Part shown: piece by piece, positions 9,106-19,099 of the stretch
Numbering within the stretch: the first letter of the stretch is position 1
Layout of the letters: each line of letters starts with the position of its first letter
Source: Mesorhizobium shangrilense
GTDB lineage: Bacteria > Pseudomonadota > Alphaproteobacteria > Rhizobiales > Rhizobiaceae
DNA: 64,000 bases
Direction of reading: 5' to 3'
Assembly (NCBI RefSeq): GCF_040537815.1
Contig: NZ_JBEWSZ010000005.1
Coordinates: 186,001-250,000 of the forward strand
Program-made: the position numbers and the translations under genes
The notes under the pieces: model-generated
Seen by the model: only the letters and a program-made list of their open reading frames with translations
Told to the model about the DNA's origin: nothing
Databases searched by the model: none

Positions 9106-11541
9106 GCGCAAAGCGGCGGCTGGCTCCAGCATCAGGATGCTTCCGCTGCGATGCCTGGCATCTTCGTCCTGGATCACGGGTGCCGTCACGCCGGTCAGTT
9201 CGCCGAAGGTTTCAATCGGGCTCGGCCGGCCAAGATAGTAGCCTTGCCCGATCTCACAGGCCTCGGCATCGAGGAATTTCAGCTCGCCCAGGGTCTCGAC
9301 GCCTTCCGCCAGGACAGGCAGGCCGAGGCCGCGCCCCAGGCCCAGCACGGCGCGTACGATGGCCGCGACCTGGCCGTTGCTGTCCACCGACTTGATGAAG
9401 GATCCGTCGATCTTGATCTTGTCGAAGGGGAATGCGCGCAGATTGGAGAGCGAGGAGTAGCCGGTGCCGAAATCATCCATGGCCACGCGCACACCTAGCG
9501 CCTTGACCTGCCGCAAGGTCGCCAATGCGCGCGGCATGTCCTTCACCAGCGCCGTTTCGGTGATTTCGAGTTCGAGCCTGCCCGGCGCGAGGCCGGACCG
9601 AAGCAGGACCTCATGGACCTTGCGGCTGAAATTCGGGTTGTGAAGCTGCACCGCTGAGACATTGACCGCGATCGTCAGGGGATTTTTCCAACGGGCGGCT
9701 TCTTCACAAGCCGTCGCCATCACCCAGTCGCCGATCTGGACGATGGCGCCGCTGTCTTCAGCGACCGGAATGAACACTGCCGGGGGCACGTCGCCGCGCT
9801 CCGGATGCCGCCAGCGGATCAAGGCTTCGAACCCGATCATCTTGCCGGTGCTGATTTCCTTTTGCGGCTGGTAGACGAGGCGAAACTCGTTGCGTGCCAC
9901 CGCCTGGCGCAAATCATGCTCCATCACCCGCTTGTCGCGGGCCTCGGCGCCCATCGAAGCCTCGAAATAGCGGTAAGTGTCCTTGCCCTCGGCCTTGGCG
10001 CGATAAAGCGCGGTATCGCAGTGGCTGATCAGCGCGGCCTGGTCGTCGGCGTCCAGCGGGTAGAGGGCGATGCCGATGCTGGCCGACATGAGGCCGCCTC
10101 CGGCTGAAAGCCGGTTCTCCTCGCGCATCGCCGCCAGCACGGCCTGTGCAATGCGGCCCGCGGCCTGTGGGTCGGGGAGGTTCGGAGCGATGACGGCGAA
10201 CTCGTCGCCGCCAAGGCGTGCGAGCATCTGGCCGTGACGCAAGGCGCTGGACGCGCAGCGTGCAACCTTCTGCAGCATGGCGTCGCCGGCGGCATGCCCG
10301 AAAATGTCGTTCACCTCCTTGAACCGGTCGAGGTCGAGCAGCAGCAGCGCAAGATGCCCACCTCTCCCGCCCCGGTCCACGGCCGCGATTTCCGCGTCGA
10401 GCCGACCGGAAAAACTCCGGCGATTGGCCAATCCGGTGAGCGGATCGAAATGGGCGAGGCGAAGGATCTCCTGCTCCGCCTTCTTGCGCTCGCGGATGTC
10501 GCGAACGGCGACCACGCTATGCGGTTTGCCGCAATAGTCGATGCTTCTCGCGATCAACTCGACAGGGATCGTGGTTCCATCACGGCTTCTGAGCTCAGCC
10601 TCCTGTGCCTGCCCGTCGAACTCGGCCATGTTGGAAGCCGTACGCTCGCCGAAAAGGTCGCCAAGCCTCATCGCATTCAGTGCGTTGGCCGATATGCCGG
10701 TCAGGGCCGCGATGCTGTCATTGGCGCTGACAATGCGGGTGCCGTCGCAGACGATGAGGCCTTCGATCGCGGCGTTCGCCAGGCCGTGCATGCGTTCGGC
10801 TTCGACCTTGTGGCGGCGGAATCGCAGGTCGATCCATAGCGCCGCGGCCGAAAGCACAAGGATAACCAGACTGGCGGCGGCGGCGGCAAAGGCCTGCGAC
10901 ACCGGTTCGATCGTGTATTGCGATATCTCGATCGAGGAGTCCGGGAATATGGAGACCGCGGCCATGGCGACGAAATGCAAGGTGCAGATCGCCAGCGTCA
11001 ACAGCACGGCGGCGCAGATTGTGCCCAGCGTGGACGGGCGGCGCAGCACGACAAGAAGCGCCAGTGCGGCAAGTGTTATGCCTGCCAGCAGGGAGACCGC
11101 GACCAGCAGCTGGTTCCAGACGATCCGGCCCTGTACCTCGAATGCCGCCATGCCGGTGTAGTGCATGGCCGCGATACCGGCTCCGAGAACCGCGCCGCCG
11201 ACAAGGTAATGGTCGATGCCACCACGCAAGGTGGCGATCCACATGCCCGCAAATGTCAAGACTATGGCGGCGGCAAGTGAAAGTACCGAAAGTTCCGTAT
11301 TGTATGCGTTTGGTATGCCTGGCGAGAACGCAAGCATCGCGATGAAGTGGGTCGCCCAGATCCCGAATCCGGTCGAGGCCGCAGCAATAGTCAGCCATGC
11401 ATAGCGATTTCGATTGGTCGATCTATCAATATGCCGAAGGAGAATAATCGCAGAAGAGGAAGAGATACCGCAAATAAGTGCAGCAAGAGCGACCAATCTC
11501 AGATCATGCTCATGGATTATACAATTATAAACCGTCAACAT
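9097..11541 (-). CDS. MHYT-PAS-GGDEF-EAL c-di-GMP signalling protein
   Basis: An 814-residue membrane sensor. The first 235 residues form a seven-helix MHYT domain with three visible motifs (THFIAMLAF, MHYTGMAAF, LHFVAMAAV), thought to bind copper and sense O2, CO or NO. A PAS domain (about 245-365) follows. The GGDEF domain contains the intact active site LGGDEFAVIAP. The EAL domain has GFEALIRWRHP and retains DDFGTGYSSL and the LAEGVE segment. Both catalytic signatures look intact, so cyclase, phosphodiesterase or both are possible. The gene stands alone, convergent with tlpA and divergent from ugpB. Confidence 0.95.
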   Translation of the reverse strand: MLTVYNCIIHEHDLRLVALAALICGISSSSAIILLRHIDRSTNRNRYAWLTIAAASTGFGIWATHFIAMLAFSPGIPNAYNTELSVLSLAAAIVLTFAGMWIATLRGGIDHYLVGGAVLGAGIAAMHYTGMAAFEVQGRIVWNQLLVAVSLLAGITLAALALLVVLRRPSTLGTICAAVLLTLAICTLHFVAMAAVSIFPDSSIEISQYTIEPVSQAFAAAAASLVILVLSAAALWIDLRFRRHKVEAERMHGLANAAIEGLIVCDGTRIVSANDSIAALTGISANALNAMRLGDLFGERTASNMAEFDGQAQEAELRSRDGTTIPVELIARSIDYCGKPHSVVAVRDIRERKKAEQEILRLAHFDPLTGLANRRSFSGRLDAEIAAVDRGGRGGHLALLLLDLDRFKEVNDIFGHAAGDAMLQKVARCASSALRHGQMLARLGGDEFAVIAPNLPDPQAAGRIAQAVLAAMREENRLSAGGGLMSASIGIALYPLDADDQAALISHCDTALYRAKAEGKDTYRYFEASMGAEARDKRVMEHDLRQAVARNEFRLVYQPQKEISTGKMIGFEALIRWRHPERGDVPPAVFIPVAEDSGAIVQIGDWVMATACEEAARWKNPLTIAVNVSAVQLHNPNFSRKVHEVLLRSGLAPGRLELEITETALVKDMPRALATLRQVKALGVRVAMDDFGTGYSSLSNLRAFPFDKIKIDGSFIKSVDSNGQVAAIVRAVLGLGRGLGLPVLAEGVETLGELKFLDAEACEIGQGYYLGRPSPIETFGELTGVTAPVIQDEDARHRSGSILMLEPAAALRSA

Positions 11542-11906
11542 TCTGCTTCACCTGATCTGCCCGCGAAAATCAAGGTAATACAATTGATTAGTACCGGGCG
11601 GATGAAGAATTGGTTATTCGGTTGCAACTTGAACGTGCTTTCCAGGTTGTGGAGGCGGTGGAAAGGGTCGCATTGTTCTGCGCGATGCCGGCTGGACTGT
11701 GTTTTCGACGTCGCTTGGACAGGCAGGACTTGGATCTCGTTTGAGATGGCGTCGAGGTCTGTCGAAACGCCATTGCATCTCTCGGGTTAGGCTACCTCCA
11801 CAGGCCCGGAGAGTCACAGCAGAACTGTCACATACCTTCTCTAAGAGAGCGGGCAAGGACTTGCGCGAGCCCCTTGTCAAAAGCCACTCAAGAGGGAAAG
11901 AAACCC
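11542..11906. other. Divergent intergenic region, no gene seen
   Basis: 365 bp between the starts of the leftward c-di-GMP gene and ugpB. Both genes must be driven from here. GC is lower than in the flanking genes near 11520-11650. I find no convincing small gene. A lone CTGTCAC at 11825-11831 resembles one Pho-box half-site, but its partner is missing. A weak AGAGGGA upstream of 11907 can serve as the ugpB ribosome-binding site. Confidence 0.6.
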
Positions 11907-13259
11907 ATGTCGATCATCAAGCACGGCCTTGCGGCCTTTGCCGCCGGCGCAATCGGGATTGCGTTGGCGTCGCCCGCCGCCGCCGCACCCACCAAGTTCG
12001 ATTTCTGGTTCGGCCTTTCGGGCGATCTTGCCCGAGTCGTCGACACGATGTGCAAGAACTTCAACGAGTCGCAGAAGGACTACGAAGTCGTCTGCACCAG
12101 CCAGGGCAATTATGACGCCACGCTGCAGAACACCATCGCCGCCTTCCGCGCTGGCAAGCAGCCCACCGTCGTCCAGGTCTACGACGTCGGCACCGCCACC
12201 ATGATGCTGTCGGGCGCCTACAAGCCCGCCGACAAGCTGATGGAAGAAAACGGCTACAAGGTCGACTACAACGACTATTTTCCCGGCATCGCACGCTACT
12301 ACGCGACGTCGAAGGGCGAGATGCTGTCCTTCCCGTTCAACTCCTCGACCGCGCTCCTGTATTGGAACAAGGACGCATTCGCCAAGATCGGCAAGACCGA
12401 GGCTCCGAAGACCTGGGAAGACGTCGGCGCCGACCTTCAGGCCATGAAGGACGCTGGCTATGAATGCCCGATGGCGATCAACATCTCCGCCAATGAAAGC
12501 TGGCAGCTGATGGAGCAGTTCTCCGCTATCCACAACCAGCCGATCGCGACCAAGAACAACGGCTATGACGGGCTCGACGCTCGCCTGGAAGTCAACAAGA
12601 CCAAGTTCGTCCAGTACGTCACCGACCTGAAGAAGTGGTATGACGCCGGCCTGATCAAGATCAAGTCGAAGGATCTTGGCCAGGACATGGTCCAGGCTTT
12701 CGCTTCCGGCACCTGCCAGATCATCCTGACCTCGGTCGGCGACCATGGCTCGGTTGCCAGGACGCAGAAGGAAGGCATGCATTGGGATGTCGCCGAACTG
12801 CCTGTCTATGCCGGCACCGAGCGCAAGAATTCGCTGGTCGGCGGCGCCTCGCTTTGGGTCCTGTCCGGCAAGTCGAATGCGGAATACAAGGGCGCGGCCG
12901 CGTTCCTCAACTTCATCCACGACCCCAAGACCGCTTTGTTCTGGTCGACCAACACCGGCTACATCCCGGTGACCAAGTCGGGCTTCGACTACATGAAGGC
13001 CGATGGCTTCTACGACAAGGCGCCTTACAAGGGCCGTGAAGTCGCGATCGCCAGCCTGACCGCGTCCGAGCCGACCGACATCACCCGCGGTGTCCGTCTG
13101 GGCAATTTCACCCAGATCCGCGCCGAGTTCGGCACGCAGATGCAGGCGATCTTCGCCAACAAGGTCAGCGTCCAGGAAGGCCTCGACACGCTGGTCAAGA
13201 ACGGCGACGCGATCCTCGACCGCTTCCAGCAGACCTATCCGGGCAAGACGCTGCCCTGA
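11907..13259 (+). CDS. ugpB: sn-glycerol-3-phosphate ABC transporter, substrate-binding protein
   Basis: A 450-residue periplasmic binding protein. The signal peptide runs to SPAAAAP, with the mature protein starting near TKFDFWFGLSGD. The body has FNESQKDYEVVCTSQGNYD and PFNSSTALLYWNKDAF, both typical of UgpB. Together with ugpA, ugpE and ugpC it forms a complete importer for glycerol-3-phosphate and glycerophosphodiesters, used as carbon and phosphate sources. ATG 11907 fits the signal peptide and has AGAGGGA upstream. A 13-bp perfect hairpin follows the stop codon, which may raise the level of ugpB mRNA relative to the permease genes. Confidence 0.95.
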   Translation: MSIIKHGLAAFAAGAIGIALASPAAAAPTKFDFWFGLSGDLARVVDTMCKNFNESQKDYEVVCTSQGNYDATLQNTIAAFRAGKQPTVVQVYDVGTATMMLSGAYKPADKLMEENGYKVDYNDYFPGIARYYATSKGEMLSFPFNSSTALLYWNKDAFAKIGKTEAPKTWEDVGADLQAMKDAGYECPMAINISANESWQLMEQFSAIHNQPIATKNNGYDGLDARLEVNKTKFVQYVTDLKKWYDAGLIKIKSKDLGQDMVQAFASGTCQIILTSVGDHGSVARTQKEGMHWDVAELPVYAGTERKNSLVGGASLWVLSGKSNAEYKGAAAFLNFIHDPKTALFWSTNTGYIPVTKSGFDYMKADGFYDKAPYKGREVAIASLTASEPTDITRGVRLGNFTQIRAEFGTQMQAIFANKVSVQEGLDTLVKNGDAILDRFQQTYPGKTLP

Positions 13260-13275
13260 TCGCCTGAGTTTTCAG

Positions 13276-13304
13276 GGCCGCCCGCTGGCACCCAGCGGGC
13301 GGCC
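13276..13304 (+). promoter_or_regulatory. Intercistronic hairpin between ugpB and ugpA
   Basis: A perfect 13-bp GC-rich stem (arms 13276-13288 and 13292-13304) with a 3-nt CAC loop, 17 bp after the ugpB stop. It is followed by GTTTCA, which is too short a U run for an efficient intrinsic terminator. Such hairpins after binding-protein genes typically protect the upstream mRNA end or attenuate read-through. That function is inferred. Confidence 0.75.
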
Positions 13305-13330
13305 GTTTCATATTCGCGGAAACCGGACCA

Positions 13331-14215
13331 ATGGAAAAGCGCGTCACCTTCAGCAAATGGTCGATCGGCATCCTGTTCGCGGTGCCGCAATTGCTGCTGA
13401 TCTTCACGTTCTTCTACTGGCCGGCAGGCCAGGCCGTTTACTGGTCGCTGACGCTGCAGCAGCCCTGGGGCGGCGGCAACATATGGGTCGGGCTCGAGAA
13501 TTTCCGCGCGATCCTGTCCAGTGCCGATTACTGGAATTCGATCACCGCCAGCCTTGTCTTTGCCGGGATCAGCACCGGGCTTGCGATGTTCATCGCGCTC
13601 GTGCTCGCCGCCTTGACCGATCGACAACTCGCCGGCTCGCGTCTCTATCGCGTGGTGCTGATCTGGCCCTATGGCATCGCGGCGCCCGCGCTGGCGCTGG
13701 CGTTCCGCTTCATCCTGGCGCCGGAGGCGGGGTTCCTTTCCGTCATCAACCGGATGTGGCCGGGAATCTGGGATCCGGGTCTCGACGGTGCGGATGCCAT
13801 GGCATCGATCATCATCGCCTTCTCGTGGAAATATGTCGGCTACAACTTCATCTTCTTCCTCGCCGCGTTCCAGGCCATACCCCGCTCGCTGATCGAGGCC
13901 GCCGCAATGGACGGCTCCGGCGTCCTCAGACGCTTCCGGGATATCCAGTTCCCATTGATCACGCCGACGATTTTCTTCCTGCTGGTCATCAACATCACCG
14001 AGAGTTTCCAGGATTCCTTCGGCATCGTCGACATCATGACGGCCGGCGGCCCGGCGAACGCGACCAACCTGATGGTCTACAAGATCTATTCCGACGGCTT
14101 CAAAGGTTTGGATTATTCGGGTGCCGCCGCGCAGAGCATTATCCTGATGCTGCTCATCATCGTGCTCACCATCTTCCAGTTCCGCTTCATCGAGCGGCGC
14201 GTGCACTACGGATGA
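13331..14215 (+). CDS. ugpA: Glycerol-3-phosphate ABC transporter permease UgpA
   Basis: A 294-residue permease of the MalF family with about six transmembrane helices. The first is IGILFAVPQLLLIFTFFYWPA. The cytoplasmic EAA loop that contacts the ATPase reads IEAAAMDGSGVLRRFRDIQFP, in the position and form usual for carbohydrate-type importers. GGPANATNLMVYKIY is a further UgpA-type segment. It lies 71 bp after ugpB, across the hairpin. The next gene starts 7 bp after its stop, so the two permeases are translationally linked. Confidence 0.95.
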   Translation: MEKRVTFSKWSIGILFAVPQLLLIFTFFYWPAGQAVYWSLTLQQPWGGGNIWVGLENFRAILSSADYWNSITASLVFAGISTGLAMFIALVLAALTDRQLAGSRLYRVVLIWPYGIAAPALALAFRFILAPEAGFLSVINRMWPGIWDPGLDGADAMASIIIAFSWKYVGYNFIFFLAAFQAIPRSLIEAAAMDGSGVLRRFRDIQFPLITPTIFFLLVINITESFQDSFGIVDIMTAGGPANATNLMVYKIYSDGFKGLDYSGAAAQSIILMLLIIVLTIFQFRFIERRVHYG

Positions 14216-14222
14216 GGATGAC

Positions 14223-15137
14223 ATGGTAGAGCGCACCCCATTGCTCAATTTCTTCACGCATCTGATCCTGTTCATCGGCTTTGTCTTCTGCGTCGCGCCG
14301 TTCCTGATCGTCGCCATCGCCGCGTCGCACAATCTGAGGGATGTCAACGATGTGCCGATGTCGCTGCTGCCGGGCAGCGACTTCTGGGTCAACATCAAGA
14401 CGGCCTGGGTGACGGCCGATCTCGGCCCCAAGCTGCTCAACAGCTTCATCGTCGCCGGCGGCGTGGCGGCGGGTAAAGTGATCATTTCGGCGCTTACGGC
14501 CTTCTCGATCGTCTATTTCCGCTTTCCCTGCCGGATGTTCATCTTCTGGCTGATCTTCGTCACCCTGATGCTGCCGCTGGAAGTTCGTATCGTGCCGACC
14601 TATGCGGTCGTCGCCAATGTCCTGTCGCCCTATCAGGCCATCCTCGACGTGACAGGCTTGAGCTGGCTGATCGAGAAGGTGTCGGGCGTGGAGGTCTCGC
14701 TCAGCCTCGGGCTGCTCAATTCCTATCCCGGACTGATCCTGCCGCTGGTCGCCACGGCCACGGGCACGTTCCTGTACCGGCAGTTCTTCCTCACCGTGCC
14801 GGATGAACTGACCGAGGCGGCGCGCATGGACGGTGCAGGGCCACTGCGTTTCTTCATCGATGTCCTTATTCCGCTCTCGCGCAACAACATGGCGGCGCTC
14901 GGCACCATCATGTTCCTGTGGGCCTGGAACCAGTATCTGTGGCCGCTGCTCATCACCACCGACCAGTCACATGCGATGGCGGTCACCGAGCTCAAGTTTC
15001 TCATTCCCAATGTCGGCGGCACTCCGGAATGGCACATTGCCATGGCTGGCACGCTTATCGTCATGCTGCCGCCGCTGGTCGTCGTGGTGCTCATGCAACG
15101 CTGGATCGTGCGTGGCCTGGTCGCCACCGAGAAATAA
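14223..15137 (+). CDS. ugpE: Glycerol-3-phosphate ABC transporter permease UgpE
   Basis: A 304-residue second permease, MalG family. The N-terminal helix LILFIGFVFCVAPFLIVAIAA is followed by further hydrophobic segments. The EAA loop TEAARMDGAGPLRFFIDVL contacts UgpC. It ends with a helix (IVMLPPLVVVVLMQRWI) and the WIVRGLVATEK tail, usual for UgpE. GGATGAGGA just before the ATG, overlapping the end of ugpA, is a good ribosome-binding site. It is 12 bp upstream of ugpC. Confidence 0.95.
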   Translation: MVERTPLLNFFTHLILFIGFVFCVAPFLIVAIAASHNLRDVNDVPMSLLPGSDFWVNIKTAWVTADLGPKLLNSFIVAGGVAAGKVIISALTAFSIVYFRFPCRMFIFWLIFVTLMLPLEVRIVPTYAVVANVLSPYQAILDVTGLSWLIEKVSGVEVSLSLGLLNSYPGLILPLVATATGTFLYRQFFLTVPDELTEAARMDGAGPLRFFIDVLIPLSRNNMAALGTIMFLWAWNQYLWPLLITTDQSHAMAVTELKFLIPNVGGTPEWHIAMAGTLIVMLPPLVVVVLMQRWIVRGLVATEK

Positions 15138-15149
15138 CAGGAGACAAAA

Positions 15150-16250
15150 ATGGCCTCCATCACCATTCGGGGCGTCAAGAAGAATTACGCCAAGACGCAG
15201 GTCGTGCACGGCGTCGACCTCGACTTCGCCTCGGGCGAGTTCGTCGTCATCCTGGGACCGTCCGGCTGCGGCAAGTCCACGCTGCTGCGCATGATCGCCG
15301 GGCTGGAAGACATCTCCGGCGGCACGATCGCTATCGACGGCACCGTGGTCAACAAGCTCGAGCCGCGCGAGCGTGGCTGCGCCATGGTGTTCCAGAACTA
15401 TGCGCTCTATCCGCATATGAGCGTCGCCGACAACATCGGCTACTCGCTGAAAGTAGCGGGCATTCCCAGCGCGGAGCGCATGAAGCGCATCCGCGCCGTG
15501 GCACGCATCCTCGAGCTCGAACCGTTGCTCGACCGCAAGCCCGCCGCTCTCTCGGGTGGCCAGCGCCAGCGCGTCGCCATGGGACGCGCCATGATCCGCG
15601 AGCCCAAGGTCTTCCTGTTCGACGAACCGCTTTCCAATCTCGATGCCAAGCTGCGCGTCCAGATGCGCTCTGAAATCCGCAAGTTGCATCGCCGGCTCAG
15701 CGTCACCTCCGTCTTCGTCACCCATGACCAAGTCGAGGCGATGACGCTTGCCGATCGGCTTGTCGTCATGAATGGCGGCCGCGTCGAGCAGGTCGGTACA
15801 CCCGGCGAAGTCTACACCCGCCCGGCCAGCCGCTTCGTGGCGACCTTCGTCGGCGCGCCGGCGATGAACATGCTGGAGGGCGTGGTCACGCTCGACGGAC
15901 TTTCGCTGCTGGGCGGCAGCCGGCGCCTGGCCATCCCGCGCGCCGGGCTGCCGGTCGGCACCGAGGTCGCGGTCGGCATCCGGCCGGAGGCCGTGCGCCT
16001 GGTCGCGCAGGGCACGCCGGGCGCGCTCGACGCGACCGTCGACCTCGTCGAGGAACTGGGCGCGGGCCGGGTCATCTATGTCGATCTCGACGGCGCACCG
16101 TTTTCGGTCATGACGTCGGAGGCCATCCATCCCGAGCCTGGTACCGCGGTCGGCCTTCAGTTTTCGCCCGACGACATGCATTTCTTCGCGTCGCCGAGCG
16201 GAGCCCGGCTCGATGTCTTCAAGGCTTCGGTGCTGGAACCGGCACTCTGA
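15150..16250 (+). CDS. ugpC: Glycerol-3-phosphate ABC transporter ATPase UgpC
   Basis: A 366-residue ATPase that powers the Ugp importer. Walker A is GPSGCGKST, the Q loop follows in [14 protein letters not shown], the ABC signature is [14 protein letters not shown], Walker B is [12 protein letters not shown], and the switch His is in [16 protein letters not shown]. The C-terminal 120 residues form a TOBE/MalK-like regulatory domain ([11 protein letters not shown]). AGGAG lies just before the start. It ends 20 bp from the convergent iron-transporter ATPase. All four Ugp parts are present and intact. Confidence 0.95.
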   Translation: MASITIRGVKKNYAKTQVVHGVDLDFASGEFVVILGPSGCGKSTLLRMIAGLEDISGGTIAIDGTVVNKLEPRERGCAMVFQNYALYPHMSVADNIGYSLKVAGIPSAERMKRIRAVARILELEPLLDRKPAALSGGQRQRVAMGRAMIREPKVFLFDEPLSNLDAKLRVQMRSEIRKLHRRLSVTSVFVTHDQVEAMTLADRLVVMNGGRVEQVGTPGEVYTRPASRFVATFVGAPAMNMLEGVVTLDGLSLLGGSRRLAIPRAGLPVGTEVAVGIRPEAVRLVAQGTPGALDATVDLVEELGAGRVIYVDLDGAPFSVMTSEAIHPEPGTAVGLQFSPDDMHFFASPSGARLDVFKASVLEPAL

Positions 16251-16270
16251 TCGCGCAACGCGCGCGGCGT

Positions 16271-17353
16271 TCAGGCAAGAACATGCGCCTTTCCGGACAC
16301 GGTCAGCCGGACGATCTCGCCGACCATCGGTGCATCCATGCCGGGCTTGCGCAGGGTCAACGGTGTGTTGCCGATCGCGGCGGCGTCCGGGGGATCGGCG
16401 CTGTTGAGAAGCCGCACCGCGATCGTGCACATCGAGCCGGCGAATTCGGACTCGGTCACCTCGCCGAACAGCATGTCCGGGGTGCCCGACATGCCCTCGC
16501 GCGAGGTTCGTTTCAGCCCTATCTGCTCGGGACGCAGCATGATGCGTGCGACATCGCGATGCTCATTCGTGTCGACGGCGATACGTCCGAGCGGCGAGTT
16601 GGCAAAGCCGTCGGATATCTTCGCCGGCAGGATGATGGCATCGCCAAGGAACTCGGCGACCATCCTGTCCTTCGGCTTGAGATAGAGTTCCCGCGGCGTG
16701 CCGATCTGCGAGAACTTGCCGTCGCGCATAACAGCCACCTGGCTGGCGAAGGACAGGGCCTCGGCCTGGTCGTGGGTCACCAGGATGGTGGTGATGCCGG
16801 CGGCCTCGAGGAGCTCGGCCACGGCCTTGCGCATCGAGGCGCGCAGGCCGGTATCCAGCGCCGAGAACGGCTCGTCGAGGAGCATCAGCCGGGGTTTCAT
16901 GGCCATGGCACGTGCCAGCGCCACGCGCTGCTGCTGGCCGCCCGAGAGTTCGTGCGGATGGCGTTTCAGGATCGCCTTGTCGAGCCCGACGGTGTAGGCG
17001 AGTTCGGCGATGCGCTCCACGCGTTTGTCCTCGTCGCGCGCCATGCCGAAGCCGATATTGTCGGAGATTGTCAGATGCGGGAACAGGGCGCCGTCCTGCG
17101 CCACCACGCCGACGCCACGGCGATGCGCCGGCACCGCGCTGCCGCCATTGGCCAGCACCGCGCCATCGAGCACGATGCGGCCCTGGTCGGGCGCCTCGAA
17201 GCCGGCAATCAGCCGCAGCAACGTCGTCTTGCCGCAGCCGGACGGGCCAACGATTGCGGTGCGGCTGCCGCTGGAAACCTTGAGGTCGACGCCGGCAAGT
17301 GCGGCGACCGGGCCGTAATGCTTGTTCAGGCCCTCGAGTTCAAGAAAGCTCAT
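16271..17353 (-). CDS. fbpC: Ferric iron ABC transporter ATPase (FbpC-like)
   Basis: A 360-residue ABC ATPase. Walker A is GPSGCGKTT, the signature [14 protein letters not shown], Walker [13 protein letters not shown], and the switch histidine is in [12 protein letters not shown]. The C-terminal segment has the TOBE-like [10 protein letters not shown], typical of iron and thiamine/putrescine importers. The open frame extends further upstream, but the real start is ATG 17353 ([14 protein letters not shown]), which overlaps the permease stop as ATGA. It is the last gene of the iron operon and converges on ugpC. Confidence 0.9.
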   Translation of the reverse strand: MSFLELEGLNKHYGPVAALAGVDLKVSSGSRTAIVGPSGCGKTTLLRLIAGFEAPDQGRIVLDGAVLANGGSAVPAHRRGVGVVAQDGALFPHLTISDNIGFGMARDEDKRVERIAELAYTVGLDKAILKRHPHELSGGQQQRVALARAMAMKPRLMLLDEPFSALDTGLRASMRKAVAELLEAAGITTILVTHDQAEALSFASQVAVMRDGKFSQIGTPRELYLKPKDRMVAEFLGDAIILPAKISDGFANSPLGRIAVDTNEHRDVARIMLRPEQIGLKRTSREGMSGTPDMLFGEVTESEFAGSMCTIAVRLLNSADPPDAAAIGNTPLTLRKPGMDAPMVGEIVRLTVSGKAHVLA

Positions 17354-18981
17354 CGCCCGGCCATCCGCTTCGATTGAACATAGAGCAGCCAGGTCAAGGG
17401 CAACGACATCGCCACCATGATGAAGGCATAGGGCGCCGCCGACGCATAGTCGATCTCGCCGCTGTAGGACCAGAATGCCATCGCCAGCGTGCGGGTGCCG
17501 TTGGGCGCCAGCATCTGGGTCGCGGTCAACTCGTTCATGATGCCGAGCGCCACCAGCGCCATGCCGGCGGCGGCACCCGGCGCCGAGAGGCGGATCGTCG
17601 TCGACCACAAAGCCTTGAGCGGTGCCCGGCCAAGGCTGGAAGCGGCACGTTCGAGTTCGACCGGGGCCTGCGCGATCGAGGCCCGCAGGCTGACCAGGGC
17701 ACGCGGCAGGAACATCAGCGCGTAGGCGACCAGGATGGTGAACAGTGTCTGGTAGAGCGGCATGGCAATGCGCACGGTGATGGTGACCAGGGCCAATGCC
17801 ACGACGACGCCCGGCAGCGAGCCGACGATGTAGTTGCAGCCTTCCAGCAGGCGCTGCAGGCGGCTGGGGGCACGGATCGATATCCAGGCCATCGGCATGG
17901 CGGCGACGGTGGCGAGCAGCGCACCGGCAAGCGCCAGGAACAGCGTCTGGCCGAGCGCCAGGCCGATCTCGTCGAAACGCCAGACATCGGCGCCGCCAGC
18001 CACGAGCCAGCGGCCGATGGTGACGAAAGGCACGCCAAGCGCCAGCAGCGAGGTGATGATCGGCAGAGCCATGCAGAGGATTGTGGCGCGTCCGAGTCTT
18101 GTGCGTTGCTGCTGGCGCGCCGCGCCGGAACCGACGCGCGCATAGCGCTCCTCGCCGCGCACCAGGACTTCCAGTGCGAGCAACACGAAACAGCAGGTGA
18201 CCAGGACGCCGGCCAGCATGTTGGCCGCCGGTCCGTTGAAGGTCGACTGGAACTGGTCGACGATTGCCGTGGTGAAGGTGTCGAAGCGGATGAAGACGTA
18301 GAGCCCGTATTCGGCCAGGAGATGCAGGCCGACCAGCAATGAGCCGCCACAGATGGCGAGCCTAAGTTGCGGCAGCACGACCCGCCAGAACACGCGCCGG
18401 GGCCCAAGGCCAAGCGCTGCCGCCGCATCCTCCAGGGCGGGGTCGAGGCGGCGCAGGGCCGCCGACACCGGCAGATAGAGGAACGGGAAATAGGCGATGA
18501 CGGAAACCAGAACGCCGGCCCACAGGCCGTGCATCCTGGGCACCATGGTGATCCAGGCGTAGCTGTGCACGAAGGCGGGGATGGCAAGCGGCGCCACTGA
18601 AAGCCAGGACCAGATCCGGGCGCCCAGCAGGTCGCTGCGCTCGGTCAGCCAGGCCAGCGCCACCGATAGAACGATGGAGATCGGCACGGTCAACACGACC
18701 AGCAGGACGGTGTTGACCAGGAGCTCGCCAACGCGAGGTCGGAAGACCAGCGCCGCCACGGTTTCCCAGCCGGTCTGTACGGCGACCCAGATGATGAAGG
18801 CGAGGGGCAGCAGCGCGAACAGCGAGACGAAAGCGGCGACGATCGCGATCCACGACAGCGGCCGGCGACGTCGGTCCGCCGTTCCCGACGGCAGGCTTGA
18901 ATGTGCCAGATCGGCGGGGGACTGCATCAGCTCAGACGCTCCGCCGCCGCCCGGTGGCGGAAACGGTCGCGATGCCGCCAA
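17350..18981 (-). CDS. fbpB: Ferric iron ABC transporter permease (FbpB-like, fused double permease)
   Basis: A 543-residue permease with about twelve transmembrane helices in two homologous halves, as in FbpB/SfuB/HitB. Examples are [22 protein letters not shown] and [24 protein letters not shown]-type loops are visible in each half ([22 protein letters not shown] and [19 protein letters not shown]). It moves ferric iron delivered by FbpA across the inner membrane. The start may be 18981 or the internal ATG at 18927 ([10 protein letters not shown]); the extra 18 residues are Pro/Gly-rich. It overlaps the ATPase start by 4 bp. Confidence 0.9.
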   Translation of the reverse strand: MAASRPFPPPGGGGASELMQSPADLAHSSLPSGTADRRRRPLSWIAIVAAFVSLFALLPLAFIIWVAVQTGWETVAALVFRPRVGELLVNTVLLVVLTVPISIVLSVALAWLTERSDLLGARIWSWLSVAPLAIPAFVHSYAWITMVPRMHGLWAGVLVSVIAYFPFLYLPVSAALRRLDPALEDAAAALGLGPRRVFWRVVLPQLRLAICGGSLLVGLHLLAEYGLYVFIRFDTFTTAIVDQFQSTFNGPAANMLAGVLVTCCFVLLALEVLVRGEERYARVGSGAARQQQRTRLGRATILCMALPIITSLLALGVPFVTIGRWLVAGGADVWRFDEIGLALGQTLFLALAGALLATVAAMPMAWISIRAPSRLQRLLEGCNYIVGSLPGVVVALALVTITVRIAMPLYQTLFTILVAYALMFLPRALVSLRASIAQAPVELERAASSLGRAPLKALWSTTIRLSAPGAAAGMALVALGIMNELTATQMLAPNGTRTLAMAFWSYSGEIDYASAAPYAFIMVAMSLPLTWLLYVQSKRMAGR

Positions 18982-19035
18982 GGCGGTTGGGAACGCAGCG
19001 TGTCGTCATTTGGCGAATGCCATCTCGAAAACAGA

Positions 19036-19070
19036 GCGCTCCCGCGGAAAGCGAAATCCCGCGGGAGCGC
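19036..19070 (-). promoter_or_regulatory. Intercistronic hairpin between fbpA and fbpB
   Basis: Two perfectly complementary 12-bp arms (19036-19047 and 19059-19070) with an 11-nt loop, 29 bp past the fbpA stop in the direction of transcription. No strong U run follows. Position and strength mirror the hairpin in the ugp operon, suggesting mRNA-end protection or partial termination that yields more binding protein than permease. Confidence 0.75.
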
Positions 19071-19099
19071 AGTCGTTGCCCTTTTAGGACGTATGCTGG

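Noticed and set aside
11825..11831. A Pho box before ugpB
   Set aside because: One half-site-like CTGTCAC, but no second repeat at the required spacing. PhoB control remains plausible from the family but is not shown here.
14967..16430. A 487-codon open frame antisense to ugpE-ugpC
   Set aside because: Same bias artefact opposite clear ABC-transporter genes.
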